Part shown: piece after piece, positions 1 through 11,247 of the stretch
How the letters are laid out: each line of letters opens with the position of its first letter
How positions within the stretch are numbered: the first letter of the stretch is position 1
Assembly: GCF_032062135.1 (NCBI RefSeq)
Contig: NC_092859.1
Coordinates: 129,678,562-129,742,561, forward strand
Direction: 5' to 3'
DNA: 64,000 bases
Origin: Pyxicephalus adspersus
Lineage: Eukaryota > Chordata > Amphibia > Anura > Pyxicephalidae
Notes under the pieces: generated by a model
Seen by the model: only the letters and a program-made list of their open reading frames with translations
Databases searched by the model: none
Told to the model about the DNA's origin: nothing
Position numbers and translations under genes: made by a program

Positions 1-300
1 ATCTCGCACTGTGCAGGCGTGACATGGGGTGAAGTGAAGAAGAATGCCGATCTAACTGGGCATGCGTGAGATCACCATTTTTTTAACCAATTGAGGAAAA
101 AGCTCCTTCTGCACATGCCCAAGTTTGGGCATGTGCAGAAGGAGCAGCCAGAAGCCTACCAGGATACATTTGTCCCAGAAGGTTCTACACTCCCATTCTG
201 AAAGGGGAGGAGCATTACCCTTTTTTTTTTTAAAGGTAATTTTTACCTTATTAAACAAGGGTTGTCTACCCTTTTATGTAAGGTAAATTAGGTCCACTTT
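1..300. repeat. Right end of a MITE-like element cut by the window edge
   Basis: The stretch ends with TTAGGTCCACTTTAAG, which matches the right terminus of the element at 10296-11247 and is the inverse of TTAAAGCAGACCTAAACT at that element's left end. The interior contains a perfect hairpin (102-145), a T10 tract and a palindromic TTTAAAGGTAA/TTACCTT section. The left terminus lies outside the window, so length and target duplication cannot be judged. The short minus-strand open frame here has no recognisable domain and is taken as chance. Confidence 0.5.
102..145. repeat. Perfect 20-bp inverted repeat with 4-nt loop
   Basis: Arms at 102-121 and 126-145 are exact reverse complements (starting GCTCCTTCTGCACATGCC), separated by AGTT. 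It sits inside the MITE-like element at 1-300 and is most simply part of that element's palindromic interior. A 4-nt loop and perfect pairing are unlike a typical microRNA precursor. Confidence 0.85.
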
Positions 301-907
301 AAGTGTTACTGGAGTACACTGTCAGAAGCAGGGTAAACATAATTTTGGACACATGATCCTGTAAGCAAAGGTGGAATGCTACAAAAGAATGCAGCATGGA
401 TCAGGAACAGAGCATGCAGCTGGAGATGGTGGGGCAGCTATATGTTTTATCAAATGGTGACAGTGCAGTTATCCCTCCTTCTCACTAACCCCATCTTCCA
501 ATTCCTTGGAACCAGCAGTGTCTGTCAAAAATGTTCAACTAAGTCAGAACTTCCCCACACATGAAGTGGTGGCTGATCCCATGACATTTTTCAACCAAGC
601 AAGGTGTAAAATAGCTGACCACTTTTCACCTAGGATGTCATTCAGGCCCCATGGAAATGTCCCATTGTTGGAGGTCAGGGCCTCCTTCCCACATTGAGTC
701 CCCCCAAAAAGAAGGAGGGGTTTGTTGCGGGGGACTTATGGTGATAGAAATACTAGGACACACTAGTTACCCTTACTAATAGGTAGAAGGTAACAGAGAA
801 GAAACACAAACAATATGAAAAAATAATTTACCCAAATAAAAAACAAACATATACTACATGGAATGAAAACATTGCTATCGACAAATATATTTTTTAAAAG
901 ATCATTT
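301..907. other. No gene or recognised repeat
   Basis: Mixed sequence with two overlapping short open frames near 376-697 that have no domain, signal or codon pattern I recognise. Nothing else is supported here. Confidence 0.5.
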
Positions 908-965
908 CAGGTTTGTTGTAACAACCAGGATATCTCAACCAATCCTGCTTTATTAAATCAGGCCC
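908..965. repeat. Half copy of palindromic MITE family A
   Basis: CAGGTTTGTTG followed by an imperfect middle and ending TTTATTAAATCAGGCCC matches the right half of the complete copies at 22276-22494 and 31948-32171. The left half is missing. Family A elements are about 220 bp, almost entirely palindromic, with ends GGGCCTGATTTATTAAAGC. Confidence 0.6.
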
Positions 966-1784
966 AATATGTTGTGATTTTTATTGAAAGAAGTTGCCTT
1001 TTCTCCCCCTCTTCTTTTTGCATCATATACTAGCTGCTGATATACTGCATATTCAAATGACATTATCAATGGATTTTACTAATTTCTATTGGTAGTATAA
1101 AATAAAACCTGCCTGCTTAATGTTGTCTAAACAATCTGCAACAATCTGTGATAGGCAAAAAGGAGCAAGTAAAGTTCACAGTGTGTTCAGCAAATGTTCT
1201 TTGTAGCTAGCTGACCCCCTTCTGAAGTTTATGGGAAACATAGATAACTCTCCTCCTTTAGGTGCAATAGGCAAACTATTGTCCAATTAAAGGCATTGGA
1301 AGTCAGATACATTCTGCTGTCACTAGTACCAATGTAAACATTTGGATAAAATAAAGTGACAATAAGTCTAGTATGGAAATTATGTTGAAAGAAACATATG
1401 AGCTGCCCGTATCATTACTCCAAGATTCTAAAATGGTTGCTGAGGGCAACCCATACATTTATTTTCTGACACTTTTGATGTGTGGGTTCAATTATTTTGC
1501 TTTTTTTATGATTGTTGCTTTTTGTTTCCTCATTTATGTCATGCTTTGTAAATTGTAAAATGAGACTATTATTACCCTCAGGAAAATTAGTTCCAGGAAA
1601 TGAGAGCCAATAGCCTTATAAAACATATTGTATTGAATATCCAATCTTCTATTTGTAAGTGACACATTTTCAGCTGAGTAGTACACAGCATCTTAATAGG
1701 TTGCAGTTATAGAATAATTCCCAGATGTGGATGCATATTCTGTGAAAACATGTTACATTATAATTTTAATGGCTGTGAAATATA
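966..1784. other. No gene or recognised repeat
   Basis: AT-rich sequence. A 61-codon plus-strand open frame at 1373-1558 is hydrophobic toward its end but has no family resemblance that I can see, and no support as an exon. Confidence 0.5.
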
Positions 1785-1834
1785 GATGAAAGTGTATCCT
1801 CTCCAGCCTTGGAGTGCTTTAATAAACCAGGCCC
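1785..1834. repeat. Half copy of palindromic MITE family A
   Basis: GATGAAAGTGTATCCTCTCC, then the CAGCCTTGGAG box, then TTTAATAAACCAGGCCC, is the conserved right terminus of family A. Only the terminal ~50 bp are present. Confidence 0.75.
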
Positions 1835-2139
1835 ACTGTCTCTGAGTGGGTTTTCTTTCCTATTTCTCAATCAAAGATTTTGAATGGTAGTATTTTAGTA
1901 AAGATACTGCATGCATAAATTAATTGAAATGCTTCTTGACCTTGGAGTTTTTGATATTGTTGTGCTAAAATATGTTCATTTAAGATGCTTTTGATGTGTT
2001 TATATTCAATTCTCATAATTTTAAACAAAAGTTCCCTTAGCTTAGGTAATGTGTTGATTCATTTTGCATAGAACACCCAATGGTATAGAAGGAAATCTAG
2101 ACAAACAGGATGAACAATCAACCAACTTCAACCATCCAA

Positions 2140-2262
2140 GTTTGAATGGGTAAAGTACGTTGAGCTTAGGCACATTTAATGAAGTAAAATATCATTTGCA
2201 CAAAAATAATTTACTTTACTGTGTGAACAGCCCATGTCCTTTTAGTAAATGAACCCCATTAC
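2140..2262. repeat. Fragment of MITE family K
   Basis: TGTGAACAGCCCATG followed by CCTTTTAGTAAATGAACCCC resembles the right terminus of family K, whose ends read GG(G)TTTGATTTACTAAAGGA and whose interior carries 'aagtgaacag' boxes. The left part is degraded, so the start is approximate. Confidence 0.45.
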
Positions 2263-3384
2263 CTCTATGCCTGGACTCTACAAAGAAGCTCAAGACATTG
2301 TAATAAGATTTAGAAGAAAACACAAATATATTGTGTATAACATTTAATTCAATATTATCATGGCCTAAGGTGAATTTTATGATCTTTGCTGGTCAGGCAG
2401 GAAGCATTAGGGTACAGATATGAAGTTTTATGCCTTTTTGTAGGTTGGCCAAATACATATTGTGCCTTACCAGCTATGTTATTAAAGCTGAGAACGATTT
2501 TACTTAGAAGATGTCTAAATTGTATTTTTAATTCAGTCGCTTACATGAGTCAAATCTTTAAAAATCTATTTATTTTACTGCAGTGAAAGATTCATTTTCC
2601 ACTCATAAATAGCTTTGCTCTATATTTCCAAAGTTTCTTAGAGAAATCTGACAATAAATATATGAAAGCAATGATAAGAAAATAAATTGCTTTGCATTTG
2701 ATTGGCCCGTGTCTCAGTAATGCTATTAGTAACATCGGTTGATGAATTTATTTGACATGTTAGTGGAGAAAGGCAATGCAATCAGAGAATGTCCAGCACA
2801 AATCTAGTTACTTTGTCATATTAATTGGATGGCATGCTGTTCAGCATGTCAGATTGGGTTACATACAACATAAAAAATAGCTATAAAAGGTTTAATTGAA
2901 AACTGTTCCTCTAATGGTATACTTCAATATAGGATGCTCTACAGAATGTAACCTTGCATGCCTATCTGCAAAAACAATAAAAACCTTACTTTGGTAGAAT
3001 TAAAAATGTAATGAAACAATGGGTAATCATCCAGAATGCATTTTTTACTGATGACATTATTCTGAAACTACTTTTGTAAAAACAGGTATGCATTGTGTTT
3101 CTGTAATATTTCAAAAAATTATTTCTTTAAAGTACGCTTCAAAGGTGTACTAATATTTCTCTGAAGGGTTGTGGATATTGGGTTACCGTTAGCGTCAGTA
3201 AAAGGTGCTTTCAGATTCCACCAGAAGGCTTCACTACCACTTCCTTGTTTGGGTATCAAAGAGAGAAAAAGGCTATTGTCCTCACCATTCAGACAAGAAA
3301 CATTTGCAAGAGGATGGAGACTTTGTCATCTATTTTCAAGATATCCCTCATATACGTATAATATATTATATATAAAAAAAAAAT

Positions 3385-3386
<2 letters not shown>
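2263..3386. other. Non-coding stretch, partly unique-looking
   Basis: No gene is recognised. Around 2690-2870 the sequence is free of simple repeats and of the MITE families seen elsewhere, and has homeodomain-like ATTA/TAAT boxes; it is listed as a conserved-element candidate in the findings. The rest is AT-rich sequence with nothing I can name. Confidence 0.35.

Positions 3387-3459
<73 letters not shown>
3387..3459. repeat. (TA)n microsatellite
   Basis: About 35 uninterrupted TA units follow a short A-run. The tract creates an artificial Ile-Tyr run in the surrounding open frame (3171-3575), which should not be read as a protein. Confidence 0.97.
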
Positions 3460-3461
<2 letters not shown>

Positions 3462-3639
3462 TTAATGCTTACAGGGCAGATTAGGGGCAGCAGACTCCAA
3501 AAGACACAACAAAAACAAAAAACAGTAGCTCGACTGGGCCTCTGGCTACCTCACTTAGGTGGCTTTTCTTACTAACACATTCACTATATCAGTACTGTTT
3601 CACTCACAGTTTTGTAGTACTGTTTGGCCGCTGGCTTTC

Positions 3640-3908
3640 CTGGAACCCTGTGGCTCTCTTCCAGCCTGGAACACTCTGGCTCTCTCTCAGCCCGGAACCC
3701 TCTGGTTTTCTCTCAGCCTGGAACCCTCTGGCTCTCTCTTAGCCTGGAATCCACTCTGGCTCTCACTCAGCCTAGACTCCACTCTGGCTCTCTCTTAGCC
3801 TGGAACCCTCTGGCTCTCTCTCAGCCTGGAACCCTCCGGCTCTCTCTCAGCCTGTAATCCACTCTGGCTCTCTCAGCCTGGAACCCACTCTGGCTCCCTT
3901 CTCAGCCT
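3640..3908. repeat. Minisatellite, about 27-bp unit, ~10 copies
   Basis: The unit is close to CCTGGAACCCTCTGGCTC followed by TCTCTCAG. Copies vary in length from about 23 to 28 bp through CT-dinucleotide changes and a recurring 'AATCCACT' variant, which suggests at least two sub-units shuffled together. Two overlapping plus-strand frames stay open across it only because the unit lacks stops. Flanks at 3460-3640 and 3909-4115 have similar higher GC and may belong to the same unclassified repeat. Confidence 0.92.
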
Positions 3909-4112
3909 CTTGCTGATCAATTCCCTTCCAATTGCACATAACCCAGTCAGGATTGGGTTGGGCCAAGGAACTCACCCTTTCACTCCCTTGGCCGGCTCCA
4001 TGTCCCTATAACCTCTGGTTTCTTCCTAAAAAACACACTCGTTCCCTGGAGCCTTTTCTACACTTTCCCTGCCATTTCTGCAATATTTCTGACCTTTTTT
4101 GGGGGCACTCTG

Positions 4113-4116
<4 letters not shown>

Positions 4117-4152
<36 letters not shown>
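4117..4152. repeat. (TA)n microsatellite
   Basis: About 18 TA units, the second such tract within 800 bp. The minisatellite block and its flanks are bracketed by the two TA tracts. Confidence 0.95.
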
Positions 4153-4155
<3 letters not shown>

Positions 4156-6311
4156 ACTGTTAATAACTACAGCTTAAAAAAAATAAGACAATGGCCTTAA
4201 CACAGATTGCCATGTTACCCACTTATATAAGATGTATAGATTTGCATTGCCAAACAAACCTTAGAAATTTTGGATAAAGCCAACTACTGTCTATATAACT
4301 CTGCATGGGAGTTAAATAATTCTAGCAAGGCCAGTTAAAATATATGATACATATATAAAACATCACCTGTCCCTGGTTGCAAATTTTTCTTGAACAAGTT
4401 TAGTTCCCTTTTAGGTCCTGGCTAACTTTGCCCCACTCTCTCCACTTACAAGTTGCAAATTTTCTTTTGATTTTATTATGATATGAAGACAACAGCTCTG
4501 GGGAAAACAGTTTATTTACAATTCCAGTCTTTCATCCGGCCTTTGTGGGCAGGATCAGTATATCAGGACACCTGGACATGCAATGAGTGGGGATGAGTAT
4601 GTGAGATTCACCAAACTGCTTTTTTTTTTTTTTTCAAAGGCAGTGTTTTCCTGAAAGCAGAAACATTTATGAAAGTGTACTCCAATTTTTCAATGTGGTA
4701 TATTTGAACCAAATCATTTGGAGTTTTGAGCTGTACATAGGTAGAAGAAGGGATAGTTGTAGTTTTTTAGGAACAATTAGGACCATGTTGCAGTTTTTTT
4801 ATTTCATTTTTGCTGGGAAGTCGGTTTTTAATTCCTGTTAATTTTTTATATTACGTTTTTGTTTTTTTTTACTTACATTAACTAAGGTGTTATATTACCT
4901 TTCCTACCTATTATTTGTTTCTTTTTACTTGCCAGATACTAAAAATGTATTTTGTAAATAGGATAGAAAAACACCCCCTGCGAGGAAATACAAAAGAAAA
5001 AATGTATTAGAATAAGGCATATATGCTTTAAAAAAATATTTTCACACTAAACAGTAATGTTCAATTAGCCATTAGCCTAAATTAAGTTAAAAGGGTCTCT
5101 TTGCGACCACCTTCCCTTTCTTTGTATTGATGCCCCTTTTTGCACCCAAGAAAAGGTCCAATATAGATGCAAGGAGCTTGCAATATTAAGCCCATTTCAT
5201 CCCGAAAACCCTAATCCTAATGTCACAGTATTTCACCTTATTCACCTTATTTTGTTTATTTTTTTTGTGAAATTGGCTTATCATCGGTAATGCGGTGCTA
5301 CAAAAATTTTCTGGCGTAATGCAGTATATGGGGTTACAAGGCATTATCATATTCCTCTGCCTCATCTTAAATTTTGAATAGTCAGTCTAATTTACATAGT
5401 CTAACAATATTTGCCAACGAAACCTTTCAGGGTGTAAAATATTCCATTCACACAGTCCTTTACCATGGCTTAGAAATACAGTAGGCTATGCGCTAGGGTA
5501 AGATAAAATGATGTTTCCAATTTACAACACATGGTGACTGCTAATGTAGAAAAGGTGAAGTGCATAATTCCTGGTCAACCTATTATTTCTCGAATGATAA
5601 CGTTTAAAGATTTATTCAGTAATATGGTCAATGACAAATGCTAACCTTTTATAATCCTACAGTCGATATAGTAACATATGCCAAATTGTAATATTTACAT
5701 TCTCGAAAACAGTATGATTTTAATCATTCTTCAGGTAAGGTCTGTCCAGTCTTAATAATCTTTTTTCTAGAGAGGTCTGGACAGGATGACCTTCAAATAA
5801 ATTATATTGTGAAGAACAACAATAAATATCACAATTAGAAATATGTAGAGAAGCATAAACAGAGGCTTTGAGTAGTGAATAAATACATTGAAATGGTCTG
5901 TTCTTTATTACAGTGGACTTTACTAATCATTTTCCAGGATATTGCATGAATAACAATTAGGAAAAAAATCCTAAACTTTTTTTAAAGCTGAAGTTAACAA
6001 ACACCAGCTGCTAAAATCAGGCATTACACATTCTTTTTGTAACTTTTAAATTGTCTTCTATGTGATCTGTGATACTTACAATCCAGGTGCAGCTTTTAGA
6101 GTATTTTCAGACTGATACATATAATTACATGGCTTACAAAATAATATTTTTATGTTCATAAAATACTTTGTTAGAGTGCATAGTGTACTTATAGAATCCC
6201 TACCCAATCCATTCTGTAATTGGACAGTAAAAGGAGAAGCAACAAACTGATGCTTAAAACTATCTATCTTTCGCTATGGTTGAACCTCCTATCAGCACAA
6301 AGCAACTGTCC
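4153..6311. other. No gene or recognised repeat
   Basis: AT-rich sequence with poly-T tracts near 4620-4635 and 4861-4870. 'TTTTAAAGCTGAAGTTAAC' near 5981 weakly resembles the terminal box of the 10296-11247 element family. No exon-like frame is visible on either strand. Confidence 0.5.
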
Positions 6312-6642
6312 TTATTATTATTACACAGTATTTATATAGCATCAACATATTACTCAGTGCTGTAAAAGGTCCATAGTCATGTCAATAGCTGTCCCACAAA
6401 GGTCTCACAATGTCCCTACCATAGTCATATGTCTTTATTACAGTTGAAGGTCAGTTTTGGGGGAAAGCCAATTAACCTAACTGCGTGTTTTTGGAATGTG
6501 GGAGGAAACTATCCAGAGGAAATCCACAAAAACACAGGGAGAACCTGCAAACTCCATGCAGATAGTGTCCTGGCTGAGATTTGAACCTGGAATCCAATGC
6601 TGCAAAGGCCAGAGTGCTAACAACTGAGCTACAGTGCTACCC
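6312..6642 (-). repeat. tRNA-derived SINE, near full length
   Basis: Read on the minus strand, the head carries an RNA polymerase III A box (TAGCTCAGTTGTTAG, at 6617-6631) and B box (GGTTCAAATCT, at 6577-6587) in tRNA spacing. A middle part with 'ATGTTTTTGGAATG'-like sequence follows, then a tail with ATGTTGATGCTATATAA and a short (TAA)n end at 6312-6322. The tail matches the 3' end of the LINE at 60206-61365, so that LINE family probably supplied the reverse transcriptase. A hAT MITE was inserted at its head end. It is a retroposon, not a working tRNA gene. Confidence 0.88.
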
Positions 6643-6644
6643 AG

Positions 6645-6949
6645 TAGGGATGATCGAGAATGCCTCTGGCATTCTCGCAAAAATTTCCCACTTCCGATGG
6701 GTCCACAAATTTCGGCAAACCGATTTCCTCGAGAATCCTCGTGTCAGTGTGCGATCCCCGGCACTGGAGGTTAAATGGGGCAAGTCTCCCCATTCAAAAC
6801 CTCTTTTTTTGGGGGAATTTTTTTTTTTTAGGAAAGTTCAATCTCGATCAGCAAATTTACACTGGCCGTTTTCGCTTACAATTTCGGTAAGCGACAACGG
6901 CCAAATTCGCTGCAAGATTGAGTTTAAAAATCCTGCTCACTCATCCCTA
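6645..6949. mobile_element. hAT-type MITE (family B), 305 bp with 8-bp target duplication
   Basis: The ends are TAGGGATGA and TCATCCCTA, perfect inverted termini. The flanks CTACCCAG (6637-6644) and CTACACAG (6950-6957) are an 8-bp duplication with one mismatch, the signature of the hAT superfamily. The interior has palindromic 'cgttctcgctta' and 'gaaatttcgg' blocks shared with copies at 17921-18338 and 36255-36719. No transposase is encoded. The insertion interrupts the head of the SINE at 6312-6642, so it is the younger of the two. The 153-codon plus-strand open frame crossing SINE and MITE is chance. Confidence 0.9.
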
Positions 6950-6957
6950 CTACACAG

Positions 6958-8343
6958 CCCTTTTCTTAGGCTGATGCTAAGTCCATGCAGGTACTTACAT
7001 TGTCTTATCTTTCCCTTTACAGCATATATGTTTGGGTCTTAAACCAGGGTTAAACCAGCCCTACATTCAATGGGTAAAGCAGACCTAACACCTCTTCTAT
7101 ATAAAGAGAACATGAGGTTGTATTTTTTCTTTAAATGCCTTGTTTTTTTAAAAGCTGGAAAGCTGGCTCATGTGCAATGCTGACACCACACCCCAGCATC
7201 ATAATTCTGAACTAGATGACAGTTTAGCTGACTGGCCAAGCTCATCTTTTCTTTATTCTGCATATTTGAAATACTCAAACGCTCAGTCAAAGCTCCCCTG
7301 GTTGATTTTAGTAAGGGATTTATTTCAACTTCCTAAACAAACTACTATACTAATTTGGACGTCAATGTCTAAACTTTCCAAATATTTTTTTTTAGCTAAC
7401 AGTTAGAGCTTTTTTCTTTCTCATACTGTACACTTGTATAACACTATAATAACATAAAGCACTTTAAAGCTAATTCATTAAGGTTTTTTTCTTCTTTAAT
7501 TTGATGATTATACTAATAGACTAATTTTTTTATTTTCAAATTTTAAAAAAATGTAAACCGTTATATTTTTTTGCTTCATACAGAATTTTGCCTCTTTTCC
7601 CTCTTTTAAAGTTTTTTAAAACATTAAGAACAAGTAAGTGAACATATAAATACTTTTATGCTTATTAGTACATCATAAACACAATTGCCTTTCCATTTGA
7701 ATTGACTAATTAGATATACATCACATATTAAACAAATCCTCTTCTTTTCCTTTTTATATCAGATTTTAAATACCATTTTACATGGACACCTATTCCTGGA
7801 CCATGGACACTTACACTTTAAATTTTTGGTTGTAAGTTAACCTCAATACATACTATCACATATTTCTTAATTACATCCACTTCCACACATATGATTCCAT
7901 TTCAGTTATATTTGACTTGTTAACTCACATGAATCATAACCTCTGAATAAAGCCTACTTTAATTTACATTTTATGTATCTTTGCATTGACATTATTTACC
8001 TGTCTTGTGCTCTCCTAAGAAAGCCTAATAAGGTGCAATTTGTTGGGATTAACAAGCCTAAAGATATTGTATAAAGTGTTTCAAGCAAACTACCCCTGTA
8101 TGGAAAATATAGGCTTCAATTATAATACAGGAGAGCTCTATTCCTATTTTAAAAATCCCTGAAAAACTCACACAAAGTTTTGGGGTTGGGATTATACTTA
8201 TCAAAACATGTAATTAATGTCTTGATCTAACTCTGTGTATATTCACTTTAATGTTTATACATATTGCCACTCACAAAACCCTCTCTTTGTCTATCTATTT
8301 CTTTGCTCATTTCTGCTTTAAAATGCCCAACAGTTAAGGAGAA
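6958..8343. other. No gene or recognised repeat
   Basis: AT-rich sequence. GTAAAGCAGACCTAAC at about 7075-7090 resembles the left terminus of the element at 10296-11247, but no matching partner end is visible. No supported exon. Confidence 0.45.
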
Positions 8344-8486
8344 CTGCATTCATTTATGCAGCCCTGGGAATCCTGTGTGTGATCCCTGGCACTAGAGGTG
8401 AAAGGGGGACAAGTCCCCCCATTCAAAACTTCTAGTGCTCTCTGATTGGCTGAGGAAAGGAAAATCCTGATGACACGTCCTGATGA
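8344..8486. repeat. Internal fragment of hAT MITE family B
   Basis: The blocks 'ctgcattcattta', 'gatccctggcactagaggt', 'tccccccattcaaaact' and 'ctgattggctgaggaaagg' occur in the same order as inside the longer family-B copies (6750-6810 and 36360-36475). Neither TAGGGATGAG terminus is present. It abuts the family-H fragment that starts near 8496, so the two may have been joined by deletion. Confidence 0.75.
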
Positions 8487-8495
8487 CTGATGATA

Positions 8496-8925
8496 AGGCA
8501 GTACCAAGATTCCAACAGAGACAAGTCCACAATACAGAGCAAGAGGACATACACATATAATTCATCCACTAGACACTAGGGTCACAGACAAAAGGTTGGC
8601 CCGGGCAGCATAAACTCACAGGGTCAGAAACAGGTAAGGTCAACAACAGAAAATCAGATGAATACCACACCAGCAGCAAGTCAGCCTAGTTGAACACTAC
8701 AACAGGAACTGGTGACTGGGTGCAGAGCCGATGACAGTGCAGGACCATGTCAAGAACTAATCTGCCTCTAAGATCCCCTTCAGCTGTGCACAGCCTCAGT
8801 GTGAGCTGGGGATGCCGATAATATACATCAGGCTGCACTACTAAAGGAAAGCAGGGGCTGCTGCTATTTCTCAGATCTCCTTGCTGCTTCAAGTGACATT
8901 GCTGGAAAAAATAGGCGGTTTGTTT
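8496..8925. repeat. Family H LTR-like repeat, 5'-truncated copy
   Basis: It aligns by eye with 47262-47695 and 12053-12515, sharing 'gcagtaccaagattcc', 'ccagcagcaagtcagcc', 'agctgtgcacagcct' and 'ggggatgccgata'. The first ~190 bp of the family, starting TGTAAGGCCCTGG, are missing. The minus-strand open frame 8686-8892 lies wholly inside and is not a gene. Confidence 0.85.
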
Positions 8926-10295
8926 AATTTACTGCAGGCATGGTCTGTGTAAGGCAGCAACTGTTGTGTTAGTGTGCAGGGCTGTGTTATAAAGTTGTCT
9001 TCATCGTTCTGATTGCTTCGTGTTGTCACTGGGGCTCATTGAACTAGAATATTCGCAAGTACAGAATATATTGAGCAGTACTGCTGCTGATGGTCTGCAA
9101 AATAGTCTAAATGCTGATGGTCTAAATAGCAAATTTAGATGTGTATGGTCTGGGCATGTTGGTGTTAGCACGTGTTTTATGGCAACTTCTCCTGTCCCAC
9201 TTCCCCCCCAAACTTCACCTTTGGACATCAACCACCAACATATTAAGATTCTATCATTTTAAAAAAAATTCCACCTTCTCATTTAGTTGTCCTTCCATGC
9301 TAATTTGGTGCACTGGGCTGCTATAGTTACGTCCTGAAGGCCATAACAAACCACCAGAATGTTTTTTCTCTTAACTTTATTGATGTTTAGATTCGGGACA
9401 TTCATCTGAATGGCCCTTGAGCTGAACTAAGTCAAACTCTAGCAACACTAGCGGAGTGGAAATCATAAATGTTCTTTGGGTCTTACTGGCTTATCCAATA
9501 CAACATAATCATGTTGATTGTTTTCTTCTGCTGCTGGAGATGACTGAAGAAAGTCCAGGTGGTAAAACACTGAAATTGAATAAAAGGATTCTTGTAGGGA
9601 TTGTTTGGCATGTGCTTGAATTTCTGTTACTGACTTTCCTATTTTATATGGTGATCCTGCTGGCTTATATGAAGTGATTTACTCATAAGTCCCGTAGGGT
9701 TTCAGAAGTATGGTCAGGCTATAATCAGCACTACTCAATTCTACTCTGTATTACTGGGATCAATATCTGTGTTCATTACTACTTCACACTATGTTCTTTG
9801 CTCAGACTCATTCCCACCAACATGCTCAATCAAAGTTTTGCAGTACTGGCTTTTAGTCCTTTAGATTTTAAATCAGGTTATGTTCTCAGCTACAGAAACA
9901 CAAAAAGAATAATTATTTTTAACAGGAGAAAAATCCTAGTTCAAATTAAACCCACTGCTTCAGCAGTTGTTTTTGGATTATTTATTTTATTATGTACATA
10001 TTTTACATGCCACGCTTATTTAGTATTTTCCACAAATACGTTTTTAGTACGGATAAAATATATGTTTCATATTACTAAATTTTGAGGAAACACAACTCTC
10101 TAGAATAAAGAAATGTAACCTCACAAAATAGTTTGAAATGATGGTAGATTAGCATGAATACATTACACTTTGCTCTGTATTGTCACTGTATGGTGCTAAT
10201 TATAATTTGTTCACTGAACCATGCGTACACTTATGTTGATTTAATAGGAAGGGCAATGACAATCAAAAACTATAATGAAGAGTAACCATTGGGAC
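8926..10295. other. No gene or recognised repeat
   Basis: Several short plus-strand frames (9020-9262, 9456-9677, 9798-10085) are hydrophobic or AT-driven and carry no domain I recognise. No splice-supported exon or repeat family was identified. Confidence 0.45.
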
Positions 10296-11247
10296 TTAAA
10301 GCAGACCTAAACTCAAACTTTCAGCTTGGGTTTATGGATGATGTAAAGCTAAGTTTTACTGATCTGTCCTGGTTTTACTTTTGTTTAAAGTTTCTAAACC
10401 CCCTAAACAGTCAACCAACTACTCTGACTCCCCCATTTGACTCTCCATCGCAGTTACAAGACTTCAAAGGCTCATGGGAGATTGACATCATCAGTAAAAA
10501 TTAAAGCAATGGGTTAGAACCTGATCGGTCATCAAGTTAGAGCTTTTTTACCTCTTTGATGAATTTTTCTCTTTTTCCCTGTCATGTGATGATGCCTCTG
10601 ACTTCCCAGCACCACCTCTGTCTGTTTATGTCAGATGTGAGGTGGGGGAGGGGTGGCAGCACCTTAGCAGGGAGACTTCACACTTGAATGGAAAGATATT
10701 TATTGGGACCACCGGGCACCAGAGATGGGGGCGACAACACAGAATATGGTAACATTTTTGATGAGGGTCACAACGTAGATTAGGGTGACAACACAGATTG
10801 GGGTTGCAGTGCGGATTAGGATGACAATGTGCTCCACAGAAGGGGGGTGGCAACACAGATTAGCATACCATTGTGGATGATGATGATGATACTGTGCAGG
10901 GGTCTGATTGGGCAGTGTGATGTGGTTCCCTGATCTGTATCTATGACAGCAGCACAAACCAATCACAGAAGACAACAAACTGATTGATTGGTTAGAGGGC
11001 CTGGGGGAGCTTGAACAGTGAGCGGAGAAGAAATGGGGGCTGTGAGCGGAGAAGAAGGTCAGGACTGGATGGCAGGCTAATTTGCCACAAACAAGATGCC
11101 TGCTTCCATACATAAAATAAAGGTTTTGTTTTTCATGGATGCAAGCTGACACAGCCAGTGCCACTAAGGAAGACTGACATTCCAATGCAAGAAGGTGAAA
11201 ATAGATATCTAATATTATATCTGATCTTATAGTTTAGGTCCACTTTC
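10296..11247. mobile_element. Non-autonomous inverted-repeat element (family C), about 950 bp
   Basis: The left end TTAAAGCAGACCTAAACT and right end AGTTTAGGTCCACTTT are imperfect inverted termini; the same right end closes the element at 1-300. The interior holds a short minisatellite and no transposase. Minus-strand frames up to 161 codons cross the minisatellite and are rich in His, Cys and Pro because of it. I cannot define the target duplication, so the superfamily stays open. Confidence 0.65.
10715..10870. repeat. Degenerate minisatellite, about 22-24 bp unit
   Basis: Repeats of GATTAGGGTGACAACACA-type units, some with 'gattggggttgcagtgcg' variants, give about six copies. It ends near a (GAT)n-like GATGATGATGATGAT at 10877-10891. 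Confidence 0.8.

Noticed and set aside
102..145. Hairpin considered as a microRNA precursor
   Set aside because: Perfect pairing with a 4-nt loop and only ~44 nt is too short for a normal precursor; MITE context explains it.
3171..3575. 134-codon plus-strand open frame
   Set aside because: Its centre is the (TA)n microsatellite translated as an Ile-Tyr run; the flanks show no domain.
6577..6631. A and B boxes considered as a tRNA gene
   Set aside because: The tRNA-like fold is not followed by a proper acceptor stem, and the sequence continues into a SINE body and tail found again at 61498-61771.
6581..7042. 153-codon plus-strand open frame
   Set aside because: It runs through the antisense of a SINE head and a hAT MITE, both non-coding.
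10700..11185. 161-codon minus-strand frame rich in Cys and His
   Set aside because: The Cys/His pattern comes from translating a 22-24 bp minisatellite, not from zinc fingers; spacing does not fit C2H2 or other finger types.
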